From an uncultured archaeon (GTDB lineage Archaea > Halobacteriota > Methanosarcinia > Methanosarcinales > Methanoperedenaceae), in assembly GCA_902386205.1 (NCBI GenBank), contig CABMIH010000058.1:1-64000 (forward strand): a DNA stretch of 64,000 nt. Direction: 5' to 3'. Below the pieces are notes generated by a model. It made no database searches and had not been told where the DNA came from. It worked only from the letters and a program-made list of their open reading frames with translations. Numbering within the stretch: position 1 is the stretch's first letter; the number at the start of each line of letters is the position of its first letter. The position numbers and the translations under genes were made by a program. Below, piece by piece: positions 17,603-26,436 of this stretch.

Positions 17603-20149
17603 TTAATTTGAGTATTTTAACAACTCATCTTTCTCATTTTCAACGAGATATTCTCTAATCTTTGTGGCTAATTTGGCTGGTAAGGATGTCAATTTAATAA
17701 TATTTTCACTTTTTATATTTTCCAAATCCTTTTTTATTTCAGGGTAAGTGATTTTCTGTAATGGAATATGTATTTCATGTTTGGCGCCCGTTCCTGCAAA
17801 TTCAGCTCCAACACTAATAACAAGTTCTTCACTTATCCCGGATTTCAAAGAGATTGTTAGATTATCAATGTTTATTTTTATTTCTTTAATACCTGTTTTA
17901 ATTTCCCCCAAATCCGCTTTTATTCCTCTTGTATGCAGTTTTGTTATCTCATCAAAAGCTGCTTCCCTTATGAGCTTACTAAAGTTATTTGATAGTTGAT
18001 TTTTTATTAAATCAAGCCAAACTTCCTGCCGCTCTTTATTCTTAATCGCTTTGATGAATTGGTTGCAGAGATCTATTTCATGCTTATATCCTTGATTCTG
18101 GAAAATTCTGCATGCACTGGATATATTTTCTTTAGCTTTTTCCTCATTTTTTTGATTATCTCTTTTAGGGAAATAATTCAAGTATGCATTTAATATTTCA
18201 ATACAGGCGCTAACCCTTATTTTAATATGGTATATCGAAGTTCTTACATAGATTTCATCAAGTTTACTTATTGCTTTAGTTACTTCATCAAATCTTAGTG
18301 CTTCATTTTCTAAAGCTTCTTCCAAATAGCACTCAAAGATTGCATAATCATAGAAATCCAAAAATATTCCTTTTTTATCAATTTCTTTCCATCTATCGAC
18401 GAGCCTGCAGAAATGTTTTTCTTCTTTTTTAGAGGATTCGACCTTAGCTCCGCAAAAATCACACATAAATCTGTAGTACTCTTTTTTTGTTAATTTGTAA
18501 GCATCGCGATACTTCAATCCAGCTTTATAGTAATCTTCTTCAAGTTCATGAAAGTCAGCCTCAACTGAATAAAGTTCTCCTAAAATTATATTTTTTCTCA
18601 AAACCTCCCATCCTTCAATATTCTTTTTTGCTTCTCTCAAAGCATTATTAGATTTTTCAAGAATACTTTTATCCCCACTTCTCCAGAATATATTTCTATA
18701 CAGATTATATATACTTAGGACTGCAACAGGATAATTCCATCCATCTTTAGCTTCAAGAAAGATATTTATACCTTCTTTATACAATTCCTCAGCTAATTGA
18801 AAATTTTTTTCTGATTTCACATCATTATTAGCAAGTTCCTCATAAGCACTTGCCTTATTCAAGATAGCTTTTGCATAATTTAAGCGGTCCATTGGCAGAA
18901 TCTCTATAGCTTTTTGCTGTAATTTTATACATTCTTCAAGATTTTTTTCTGGTTCAATTCCGAGTATTGCAAGAATTCGATGAGCTACCCCAAGATTTAT
19001 AAATGCACTTCCTGTATCTAAACTAGTTTTTGGAAGTATTTTTTGTGCATCTTTTAGAGTTTCTATGGCTTCATTTATATTTTTTTCAGAATTGACTCCT
19101 TGGTGGATAGATTCGCCAATGAGGGCATATCCAAGACAAATAGAGGAACCAGCGTAATCAAGACACATTTTTGGAAGATTTTTTCTTGCTTCTCTTAGTA
19201 GCTTTATGGCTTCTTCAAGATTCTTTTTTGTATTGATACCTAATTCAGCAAGGCCAAAATAGGCTCTTCCTTCATTCATAAGAGTACGCCCAAAATCTAA
19301 ACTTTTCTTAGGAAGGTTTTTCCTTGCTTCAATCTGTAATTTAATAGCTACCTCAAGATTCTTTTCAGTCTCTATGCCAAGGTCGGCAAGTAATATGAGA
19401 GCAAACCCATAATTTAAGGTAGCTTTCGTATAATCCATGCTTGTTTCAGAGGTGGCTTTTCTTATCTCCTGACATAAATTTATAGTTTTTATAAGATTTA
19501 TTTCAGGTTCTATACCAAGTTGTGCAAGCGTCAAGTGAGTAAGCCCAAGATTTAATGTAACTACTAAATATTTCGAGCTATCTTCTAGTGAAAGATGTCT
19601 TGCCTCTTCCTGTAATTTAATTGATTCTTTAAGATTTTGTTCAGGCTCGATTCCAAAATCTGCAAGTATAACATAATTTATTCCTAGATTTGTTGTAGCA
19701 GCAATATATTCTGGATTTTTTCCCTGAAACATTCTTCTTATTTCTTGATATAATTCTATGGATTGCTTAAGATTTATTTCAGGCTCAACACCAAGGTCTG
19801 CAAGTTCTCGATTAACATCCCCCAAGTAACAAGCAGTTCTTGCATAATCTTTATCATAAATGCAATGAAATTTCAAAAAAATTGTTAAATAAAACCTAGA
19901 TATAAGTAGATTTTCTTTGCTATATTCTATTTCTGATTTATTCAATGCATCTATTCCTTCTGTAAGAAGAAAATCAAAAAATTCATCCACTCCGGTGAGA
20001 TTCATTCTCATGCAACATTTTTGGATTTCTTCAAATTCTTGCTCTGTAAGTCCAATAATATCTTCTTCTGAAAAATCGTGGATGCCATTAATGAAATCCT
20101 TTTTGTCTCTTTTTATAATTGAATCTCTATGCTTGTAAATTTTACTCAT
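17603..20149 (-). CDS. Large TPR-repeat protein with Cys-rich insert
   Basis: 848 residues. At least seven tandem helical repeats span about residues 100-440, each with the signature LGIEPExNLxxxIxLxxEAR, a TPR variant with about 44-residue spacing. A CDFC...HFC cluster near 560-580 could bind zinc. A separate C-terminal part (about 730-848) contains a predicted beta-rich stretch (ISVGAEFAGTGAKHEIHIPL) and a helix. No catalytic motif, signal or membrane segment. Base composition is AT-rich compared with the core genes, suggesting acquisition. It is likely a protein-interaction scaffold; its partner is unknown. Confidence 0.7.
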   Translation of the reverse strand: MSKIYKHRDSIIKRDKKDFINGIHDFSEEDIIGLTEQEFEEIQKCCMRMNLTGVDEFFDFLLTEGIDALNKSEIEYSKENLLISRFYLTIFLKFHCIYDKDYARTACYLGDVNRELADLGVEPEINLKQSIELYQEIRRMFQGKNPEYIAATTNLGINYVILADFGIEPEQNLKESIKLQEEARHLSLEDSSKYLVVTLNLGLTHLTLAQLGIEPEINLIKTINLCQEIRKATSETSMDYTKATLNYGFALILLADLGIETEKNLEVAIKLQIEARKNLPKKSLDFGRTLMNEGRAYFGLAELGINTKKNLEEAIKLLREARKNLPKMCLDYAGSSICLGYALIGESIHQGVNSEKNINEAIETLKDAQKILPKTSLDTGSAFINLGVAHRILAILGIEPEKNLEECIKLQQKAIEILPMDRLNYAKAILNKASAYEELANNDVKSEKNFQLAEELYKEGINIFLEAKDGWNYPVAVLSIYNLYRNIFWRSGDKSILEKSNNALREAKKNIEGWEVLRKNIILGELYSVEADFHELEEDYYKAGLKYRDAYKLTKKEYYRFMCDFCGAKVESSKKEEKHFCRLVDRWKEIDKKGIFLDFYDYAIFECYLEEALENEALRFDEVTKAISKLDEIYVRTSIYHIKIRVSACIEILNAYLNYFPKRDNQKNEEKAKENISSACRIFQNQGYKHEIDLCNQFIKAIKNKERQEVWLDLIKNQLSNNFSKLIREAAFDEITKLHTRGIKADLGEIKTGIKEIKINIDNLTISLKSGISEELVISVGAEFAGTGAKHEIHIPLQKITYPEIKKDLENIKSENIIKLTSLPAKLATKIREYLVENEKDELLKYSN

Positions 20150-20318
20150 AACTCATCATTTTTCATTGATATTTTTTGATTATCTGAATTTGTTTTATTA
20201 ACTTAAGAATGTATTTGAATAATTAATATTTTAATTTTCTATTGACGCCTGATTTTTATCATTTTTAAAGGAATTCGGGGCTCTATTGCCTTCTGGGGGC
20301 ATGAGAAAAAGTATGGAT

Positions 20319-20720
20319 GGTAGAGTAAAAGAGAGGTCTTCCGACCTCCCTCTCCTCATCAAACCGAACGAACCGATTTTCGGTATTCGGCTTTCATCTG
20401 GCATATACCGTTGCAAGAGATGGATTTTCTCCATCGGTATCGGCTCCCAGCAGTTATTCCACCATCTTCACATACTATAACCAGATGATGTTTTCACCTA
20501 CTCTTTTCAGTGGCATACCTTTCTGGCATTTTCTGTAATCCGATGGTGTTATCATGCTGTTCACCTGTACTCTATCCAGACCAGAAACCTTTGATAAGTC
20601 GATTTTTCCCTTAACACAGTCGCCTCCCGTATCCTGCGATGCGAGTTCTATGTTTCATCGGCTCAACTTCATCGCTACTATGGGTTCTCATAATGCATTG
20701 CTTCGACTTTCCCGTGATAG
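20319..20720 (-). ncRNA. ORF-less group II intron (3' part with domains V and VI)
   Basis: On the minus strand, 20361-20393 folds as a canonical domain V. It has a nine-pair lower stem starting AAGCCG with the G-U wobble in the AGC triad, a two-base 3' bulge, a five-pair upper stem ACCGA/UCGGU and an A-rich loop. Downstream, 20331-20354 forms a domain VI-like hairpin (GAGAGG...CCTCTC), followed by TTTTACTCTACC, a typical 3' end. Upstream sequence to about 20720 has domain I-III-like pieces (GGATACGGGA) but no reverse transcriptase. The 5' boundary is uncertain. No protein gene is supported in 20150-20775. Confidence 0.7.
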
Positions 20721-20775
20721 TAATCAAACGGATAAATTCGAATATGTTATCTATTTAAAGTATAAAATTGATATT

Positions 20776-20970
20776 ATGCAACAGTTTAATGCAAAACGTA
20801 GCATGATTCAGATAAATGAAAATAAATGCGTAGGCTGTGGCTATTGCGAAGTAAATTGCCCATTCTTAGCTATTAATGTTTTAGGCTTAGCTAAAATTAA
20901 TATGGATAAATGTGAGAAATGTATGAAATGTATAACAGTATGTCCAACAAATTCGATTCTTATGATGTGA
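20776..20970 (+). CDS. 2[4Fe-4S] ferredoxin-type protein
   Basis: 64 residues with two cluster motifs: CVGCGYCEVNCP and CEKCMKCITVCP (CX2CX2CX3CP each). A TATA-like TATTTAAAG lies at about 20749-20757. ATG 20776 or ATG 20803 could be the start; the longer open frame back to 20554 lies in the intron and is not coding. It overlaps the next gene by 31 bases, so it probably passes electrons to that oxidoreductase. Confidence 0.85.
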   Translation: MQQFNAKRSMIQINENKCVGCGYCEVNCPFLAINVLGLAKINMDKCEKCMKCITVCPTNSILMM

Positions 20971-22223
20971 TAGTCGCAGGCGCAGGTATTGGAGGTCTAC
21001 TTTCAGCTGCATTGCTCAGTAATAGAGGTTTTTCTGTCATCGTTTTTGAAAAACTCTCATTTATAGGGGGGCGTTTTACAAGTTTTAATTTCAAAGGATA
21101 TGAAATACCTACTGGTGCAATACATATGATACCAAATTCCAGAGGCACATTTGCAGAAATCCTTAAAGAATTTGGAATTAGTTATAAAAAGGCTGATTTG
21201 TGGGCTGAGCTAAAATGGAAGGATCAGCGAAAATCATGCAAACATATGTTTGGTTTCATTAAAACATTAAAATCGACATCTGCAAGATTGGCATTAATAA
21301 AAATCATTTTCAAAAGTATGATGCCACCAAAAGACCATGCAATGTCTTTTGATGAATATTTGGAAAGCCAAACCCAAAATGAAGAACTTCATCAGTTCTT
21401 TGAAGCATTCGTAAATTTTTCCCTCAGTTTATCCCTAAAAGATATTTCCGCAAAAAAAATGCTCGAAATTGGGAGAAAAGTAATCTTACTTGGTGGCCCA
21501 ATTATACCAATAGGTGGCTGCAAAGGAGTCATAAAAGAACTAGAAAAAATCATACTAGAAAATAATGGTAAAATAATCACAAATGCAGATATCCAAGAAA
21601 TATGTGTAAGTGAAGAAAAGGCTGAAGGTATCATCGTAAAAACAGGCAAAGAATTGTTCAAAGTAAAAGGCAAATATCTAATTAGCAATCTGGGACCAAA
21701 AAAAACATATGAAAAAATAGATAAAAATAAATATTCAAAACTTTTGGTGAATTTGAATAAGAATAACCCTCCTGCTGGAATTACAATTTCTATAGGTTCG
21801 TCAAAAGATTTGTTAGGACATAGTGGAATAACGTTCACTCCTATTTGTGAACGTATATGTGGAATAGTCCAACCGACCAAAATAGATCCTTCACTTGCAC
21901 CAAAGGGCAAACATTTAATGCTCACACATCAAATAGTTAAAAGTAAAGATATTAAAAAAGAAATTGAACTTGGTGTAATTGATCTATACAATATATTTCC
22001 TGAGTTTGATAAATATTGTGAAATTTTATGTACTCATTCTTTCTATAATGATTGGCCTGTAAATTATCTTACACCAGATAAAGATTTACCAAATATAACA
22101 CAAATAGAAAATCTATTTATGGTAGGCGATGGAAATAAAACCAACGCTCGTATTATGACAGAAGGAGTTGCACATGGAGTGAGACAAGTAACTGATACAA
22201 TTTTGTTCTCAGAAAATTCGTAA
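20940..22223 (+). CDS. FAD-dependent phytoene-desaturase-like oxidoreductase
   Basis: 427 residues from ATG 20940 (MSNKFDSYDVIVAGAGIGGL). An N-terminal dinucleotide-binding GAGIGG is followed by a downstream FEK...GGR motif, and a C-terminal FAD-closing segment reads FMVGDG. This is the amine-oxidase/CrtI fold. Overlap with the ferredoxin gene suggests a two-component redox enzyme, perhaps reducing or desaturating an isoprenoid; the substrate is unknown. AT-rich codon use like the next gene suggests a shared, possibly acquired, block. Confidence 0.8.
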   Translation: MSNKFDSYDVIVAGAGIGGLLSAALLSNRGFSVIVFEKLSFIGGRFTSFNFKGYEIPTGAIHMIPNSRGTFAEILKEFGISYKKADLWAELKWKDQRKSCKHMFGFIKTLKSTSARLALIKIIFKSMMPPKDHAMSFDEYLESQTQNEELHQFFEAFVNFSLSLSLKDISAKKMLEIGRKVILLGGPIIPIGGCKGVIKELEKIILENNGKIITNADIQEICVSEEKAEGIIVKTGKELFKVKGKYLISNLGPKKTYEKIDKNKYSKLLVNLNKNNPPAGITISIGSSKDLLGHSGITFTPICERICGIVQPTKIDPSLAPKGKHLMLTHQIVKSKDIKKEIELGVIDLYNIFPEFDKYCEILCTHSFYNDWPVNYLTPDKDLPNITQIENLFMVGDGNKTNARIMTEGVAHGVRQVTDTILFSENS

Positions 22224-22242
22224 AAAATTATATGAGGTATTT

Positions 22243-23295
22243 ATGATTGAAAAAGAATTCAAAGATTATATTGACAATAAGTATCCTTCTTTTCTCAAAC
22301 AATTTATTAAAAAAATATCTTTGCCACCCATCATATCTCTTGCTTTTATTTCAATTTTTCTATATATTATACATTTTATTATATCTTACATAAACGGAGA
22401 TTATGAAAAATTCGTTAAAGATTGGGCTACTCCTTTAGGAGTTTTCGCAGGTTTTTATCTATTCGCTGTATACCTTTATCTTGAGAAGCAAATAAAGAAT
22501 TATTCTGCAGTATTTAGACATATTACAGAATTAAATGACGAAGTATTTCAAAAATTTTATGAAAAATATATTTTTTTGGCTGTTCGAAGCCATAATTTAA
22601 TATTATTTTGCATAGTTATAATTATACTTGTCAATATTATAGCGATTCGAATGGGGTTGTGGTATGATTCCTTTATTAGTAATTCTTGGCTTTTGATCGA
22701 GATGAACATAACAGTCCTAGGAGGATTATTAAATTGTTGGTTAATGGTTTGTACATCTTGGATGATATCTGAATTAGGGAAAAATCCAAGAATCAGCCCT
22801 TTCCATAATGATAGATTTGGAGGATTGAAAGCATATGGAGACCTTTCATTTACATTTTTTATATTTGCCATAGCCATAGCTACTTTATTAACAGTAATAT
22901 TACTCTTCGCGCCGTGGAAAAATAGTTTGATCTTGCATGGCACTATAATGTCTATTATAATATATAGTATTATTTTTGTTTCATTCTTTGTTCCTTTATT
23001 CAATATACATAAAAAAATTAAAAGATTCAAAGAAACAAAACTATTTGAAATTCACAAATTATTATTGAATTATGATAAAGAAATGATTAAAAATTTGGAA
23101 AATAATTCTGATCCCAACGATTTCAAAAATAAACTTGATTGTATTCTTCTTTTCCAAAGTAAAGTTTGCAAGATTAAAACTTGGCCATTTGGCTACACTA
23201 CATTGACTAAAGTCATTGGTGGTACTCTACTTCCCTTAACATCAATATTGACTCATCTGGGAACAATAAAATCAATTTTAGAGAATTTTTCTTAA
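22243..23295 (+). CDS. Polytopic membrane protein of unknown function
   Basis: 350 residues with about six membrane helices (near 27-50, 62-82, 115-137, 145-168, 203-228, 233-258) and a lysine-rich soluble C-terminal third. No transporter signature is recognised. It lies 19 bases after the oxidoreductase with a GAGGTATTT site before ATG, so it is likely co-transcribed. AT-rich like its neighbour. Confidence 0.7.
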   Translation: MIEKEFKDYIDNKYPSFLKQFIKKISLPPIISLAFISIFLYIIHFIISYINGDYEKFVKDWATPLGVFAGFYLFAVYLYLEKQIKNYSAVFRHITELNDEVFQKFYEKYIFLAVRSHNLILFCIVIIILVNIIAIRMGLWYDSFISNSWLLIEMNITVLGGLLNCWLMVCTSWMISELGKNPRISPFHNDRFGGLKAYGDLSFTFFIFAIAIATLLTVILLFAPWKNSLILHGTIMSIIIYSIIFVSFFVPLFNIHKKIKRFKETKLFEIHKLLLNYDKEMIKNLENNSDPNDFKNKLDCILLFQSKVCKIKTWPFGYTTLTKVIGGTLLPLTSILTHLGTIKSILENFS

Positions 23296-23349
23296 GCAAG
23301 ATTTACAAATTCGATATTATTAGTTCCAACGATAGACAATTTGTTGTCT

Positions 23350-23469
23350 AAGAGGCTGTCTGGCATTTCAAAATCTTGAAAAAAATAAGGCTTTACAGGG
23401 CTTTAATCGAAAAATGAGGAAGATTATTATTAAAGTTTATTACTTCAAGTAATTATTGGACAGCCTCTT
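23350..23469 (+). mobile_element. 120-bp MITE-like element with IS-type terminal inverted repeats
   Basis: Inverted ends AAGAGGCTGTC (23350-23360) and GACAGCCTCTT (23459-23469) enclose 98 AT-rich bases without a gene. The GAGGCTGTC end is typical of IS5/IS1182-like transposases, so this is probably a deletion derivative. Its right end coincides with the stop codon of the adjacent tnpA relic. Confidence 0.6.
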
Positions 23470-23720
23470 TAATAACGAGGCCTGTAGCTGGCGTTCTTAG
23501 CATGACGTACATCCTGAGTTTCAATGTATTTGCTCACGACATCCCCAGCGCCTCCACGGAAGCAACTCGGCGCCCGCATATGCCCGCCACACCACTGCTT
23601 GAGATGAGGGAATTCTTCCCTGAGTATTCTGCTCGTCCTTCCTTTCAATGGCCCTCGACGCCGTATCCATGTATGCTCCGCAGGCTAACCTTAATGTCCG
23701 GCTACCTGCTGAGGAAAAAG
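23469..23720 (-). pseudogene. IS200/IS605 TnpA relic (C-terminal part)
   Basis: One minus-strand frame reads KGRTSRILREEFPHLKQW, then CGGHMRAPSCFRGGAG and VVSKYIETQ, the conserved C-terminal half of Y1 HUH transposases. Upstream the frame breaks (stop, then shifted homologous pieces), and the N-terminal HUH motif is gone. Partner TnpB is absent. Dead relic. Confidence 0.65.
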
Positions 23721-23813
23721 GCTGAACATAGACACCGCAAAGCCGGCTATGAACTGGAAGTTCATAGGCACCAATGAAAAAAACACAACCGGGGCGGAAC
23801 ACGGATGAACAGC

Positions 23814-25224
23814 CATGTTAATGCTCAACTTCTAACCTTAGTTGGGTAAAACCCAATATAGCGTCACCAGTTGATATATTTTATCCGCCTTATGCGTGCC
23901 CCCCCGCAGCACATCTGCGGCGCCAAAGCTAATTTTGATGAAGATAGCAATACTTTATCCTGTAATTTCAAGTTATTTTTTTGCTATTTTCTTCATTCTT
24001 TTGATCTTATTTTCAGTCTTTTCGGGATTACCGTAGAATGAAGGATTTCTGGAGGAAAGCACGGCATATATTATCTTAACGAGTTTTCTGGCAACTGCCA
24101 CCACAGCTTTATTTTCGCCTCGTCTTTTGGCTATTTTGCCATAAAACTCATTCAACTTTGGATTGGCTCTTATAGATGTATGGGCACACTGGATCAGTAT
24201 CCATCTTAATCTCTTTGAGCCTTCTTTAGTTATCCTGCCATTATAAAAGGAGGTTCCTGATTGGTGCATCGAGGGCACAAGACCTGCCCAGGATGCTAAT
24301 TTATTATGGCTTGGAAATCGGGAAATATCTCCAATCTCAGAATGTATCAGAGCTGCACTGTAGTAATCGATACCGGGTATTGACATGAGAAGCTTGATTT
24401 CTTCACTATCGCCACCTGCAATCTGAGTATTAACAGATTCAATCTGGGCATTCAAAGTTTTAAGTGTTTCAAGATAACTCTTTATTGCTGAAACATCAAC
24501 AGGCCTAAGTTCCAGGGAACTCAGAAAATTCATTCCAGCAGTCTGGTACAAAGACCCTTTGTATTTAATGCAGTATTTATGGAGAATCGAGCGAATCTTG
24601 TTTATTAGTTGTGTTCTCATCCCTACCAGTGATGCCCGCAGATGGACTATTTCTCTTTTATCTCGCACATCACGAGGGGGAACGTATGAACATACTAACA
24701 TATCGCCTCTTAACAATTTTGCAAGTATCTTGGCATCAAGTTTGTCATGTTTTATTTTGTTCGATGCTATTGCTTTTGTCTTGAGAGGATGGACAAGATG
24801 AAGATCAAGTTGGCTTTCTTCAAGCTTATCCCATAATACCAGCCACATGTTCCCTGTTGATTCTATTGCTATGTGTCCTTTATTTTTGTTTTGACCAAGC
24901 TTCTCTTTTACTTCATTTATCCCCTTTATATCGTTCCCAAACCGAAACTCATCTATTATTTCTCCTTTTGGATCCTGTACACATGCCACTCCATAATCTC
25001 TATGGATGTCTATTCCTACATATATTTCATTTTCATGTTCCTCCATTGTTTCATACCTCCTGTGTGGTGGTTTTCGCAGCAAACAGCCATTCGCACGTTC
25101 TTTTGTGCACAACGACAGCTGCGCGGATCGGGTCCAGTCACGGAGTCGGCCGATTTGGCCATGCGTATCCTCGGACCGTGTCACCACGCCACCCAAAAGA
25201 GATTATTAGAGAGGCATTAACATG
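23814..25224 (-). mobile_element. IS110-family insertion sequence
   Basis: 1411 bp with 11-bp terminal inverted repeats CATGTTAATGC (23814-23824) and GCATTAACATG (25214-25224) around one transposase gene. Non-coding ends of about 150-178 bases on both sides could hold the bridge RNA that IS110 elements use to choose targets. It sits within short ACGGATG/CATCCGTG repeats on both flanks. The presence of inverted ends leans to the IS1111 subgroup. Confidence 0.6.
23973..25046 (-). CDS. IS110-family transposase
   Basis: 357 residues from ATG 25046 (MEEHENEIYVGIDIHRDYG); the frame is open further up, but that region is element non-coding DNA. The N-terminal RuvC-like DEDD domain shows GIDIHRD, IAIESTGNMW and HDKLDAKILAKLL. 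The C-terminal Tnp20 domain shows SIPGIDYYSAALI, WAGLVPSMHQSGTSF (catalytic-serine region) and GSKRLRWILIQCA. It looks intact, so the element may be active. Confidence 0.92.
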   Translation of the reverse strand: MEEHENEIYVGIDIHRDYGVACVQDPKGEIIDEFRFGNDIKGINEVKEKLGQNKNKGHIAIESTGNMWLVLWDKLEESQLDLHLVHPLKTKAIASNKIKHDKLDAKILAKLLRGDMLVCSYVPPRDVRDKREIVHLRASLVGMRTQLINKIRSILHKYCIKYKGSLYQTAGMNFLSSLELRPVDVSAIKSYLETLKTLNAQIESVNTQIAGGDSEEIKLLMSIPGIDYYSAALIHSEIGDISRFPSHNKLASWAGLVPSMHQSGTSFYNGRITKEGSKRLRWILIQCAHTSIRANPKLNEFYGKIAKRRGENKAVVAVARKLVKIIYAVLSSRNPSFYGNPEKTENKIKRMKKIAKK

Positions 25225-25229
25225 TCGTC

Positions 25230-25297
25230 ACGGATTGGACGGATTTGCACGGATCCGTGTGCATCCGTGCCATCCGTGCCATCCGTGTTCTGCGCCA
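25230..25297 (+). repeat. Short CATCCGTGC direct repeats beside the IS110 element
   Basis: Clustered ACGGAT/ATCCGTG units, three of them in tandem as CATCCGTGC near 25262-25288. The matching ACGGATG motif occurs on the other side of the IS element at about 23801. This looks like a dispersed chromosomal repeat that the IS inserted into. Confidence 0.45.
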
Positions 25298-25327
25298 CAT
25301 TGCTGTACTTTTTCATACCGAAAACTT

Positions 25328-26353
25328 TCACGGGAACATCACGACTTTTCCCGACTCTCCCGACTTCATGGCATCGAACCCTTTCTCGAATTCCTCAAGC
25401 CTGATCTTATGTGTTATTACAGGAGCGGGATTGAATTTACCCGTAGAAAGAAGCCTGGATGTGGAAATCCATGTATCCCATATCTTCCTTCCATATACCC
25501 CGCGCACCGTGATATCCTTCATGACGAAATCCTTTGATATATCGATGCATATATCCTTTGTCGGCAGTCCCAGTATGGAGGCCCTGCCTGCAGGTCGCAG
25601 CACTTTAAGACCCTGGTTCAGGGCGCCGCCCGACATTTCAAGGAAAATATCAACTCCTCTGCCGCCGGTCAGGCTTAAGATTTCCGCAACCGGGTCTTTC
25701 TCATGCCTGTTGATCACAACATCCGCACCCATCTTTTCTGCGATATCAAGATGCAGGCACGAGCCTGTCACCGTGATAATAAGAGCAGCACCCGCAGCCT
25801 TAAGAAGGCCGACGGCAAAAAGAGCCGTCGGGCCGCCCCCGAAAACTGCGACTGTCTTTGCAGCCACATCATTACTGAATACCGTGTAAACGCTGTTCCC
25901 GATAGATTCCTGAAGGGTCGCTATTTCAGCTGGCATTTCCGGGGGATTTTTCCAGACATTGGTTTCCGGAATTACGGCATACTCGGAAAAGAACCCGTCC
26001 ACATCCACCCCGAAGAACCTGAGATTCTCGCAGATATGCATATTTCCCATCCTGCACTGCATGCACTTGCCATCAAAGATGTGCGACTCGGCAGACACAA
26101 GGTCTCCCTCCTGGACAAGAGTGACATCGTCCCCGATTTCTATTACCTCGCCGCATATTTCATGGCCGATAGTCCTGGGCGGTTTGATCCTCCCCTCAGA
26201 CCAGGGGTGTTCCCAGTCATAAATATGGACGTCTGTACCGCACATGGAGCATGCTTTTACCTTTGTCAGCACTTCGTGATCCTTTGGTTCTGGAACAGGT
26301 ATATCCACAAGTTCTAGCCCCGGCCCTTCAGTAGTCTTTCTAACTGCTTTCAT
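25328..26353 (-). CDS. tdh: L-threonine 3-dehydrogenase (zinc MDR family)
   Basis: Oxidises threonine to 2-amino-3-ketobutyrate with NAD+. Catalytic zinc ligands are in CSMCGTDVH and TIGHEICGEV; the NAD-binding motif is VAVFGGGPTALFAVG. Structural-zinc cysteines are CMQC and HIC; the first of the usual four is an Asp/Gly. 341 residues, normal. It is divergent from kbl, whose enzyme uses its product, which fixes the pathway. The promoter region 26354-26436 is shared. Confidence 0.85.
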   Translation of the reverse strand: MKAVRKTTEGPGLELVDIPVPEPKDHEVLTKVKACSMCGTDVHIYDWEHPWSEGRIKPPRTIGHEICGEVIEIGDDVTLVQEGDLVSAESHIFDGKCMQCRMGNMHICENLRFFGVDVDGFFSEYAVIPETNVWKNPPEMPAEIATLQESIGNSVYTVFSNDVAAKTVAVFGGGPTALFAVGLLKAAGAALIITVTGSCLHLDIAEKMGADVVINRHEKDPVAEILSLTGGRGVDIFLEMSGGALNQGLKVLRPAGRASILGLPTKDICIDISKDFVMKDITVRGVYGRKIWDTWISTSRLLSTGKFNPAPVITHKIRLEEFEKGFDAMKSGESGKVVMFP

Positions 26354-26436
26354 ATTTCCCCCTTAGAACAATAATAGTTTGTCCTGTTGTATAATATATA
26401 TACTTCGTCGCAAGATACTAAATGGGGTGAAAATGG

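Noticed and set aside
20554-20775. N-terminal extension of the ferredoxin frame
   Set aside because: Lies in the group II intron sequence; no start signal or homology before ATG 20776.
23502-23802. ORFs on both strands in the tnpA relic
   Set aside because: The TnpA motifs lie in another, broken frame; these ORFs are shadows.
25047-25196. N-terminal extension of the IS110 transposase frame
   Set aside because: Family members start at MEEH...YVGIDIH; the extension covers the element's non-coding end.
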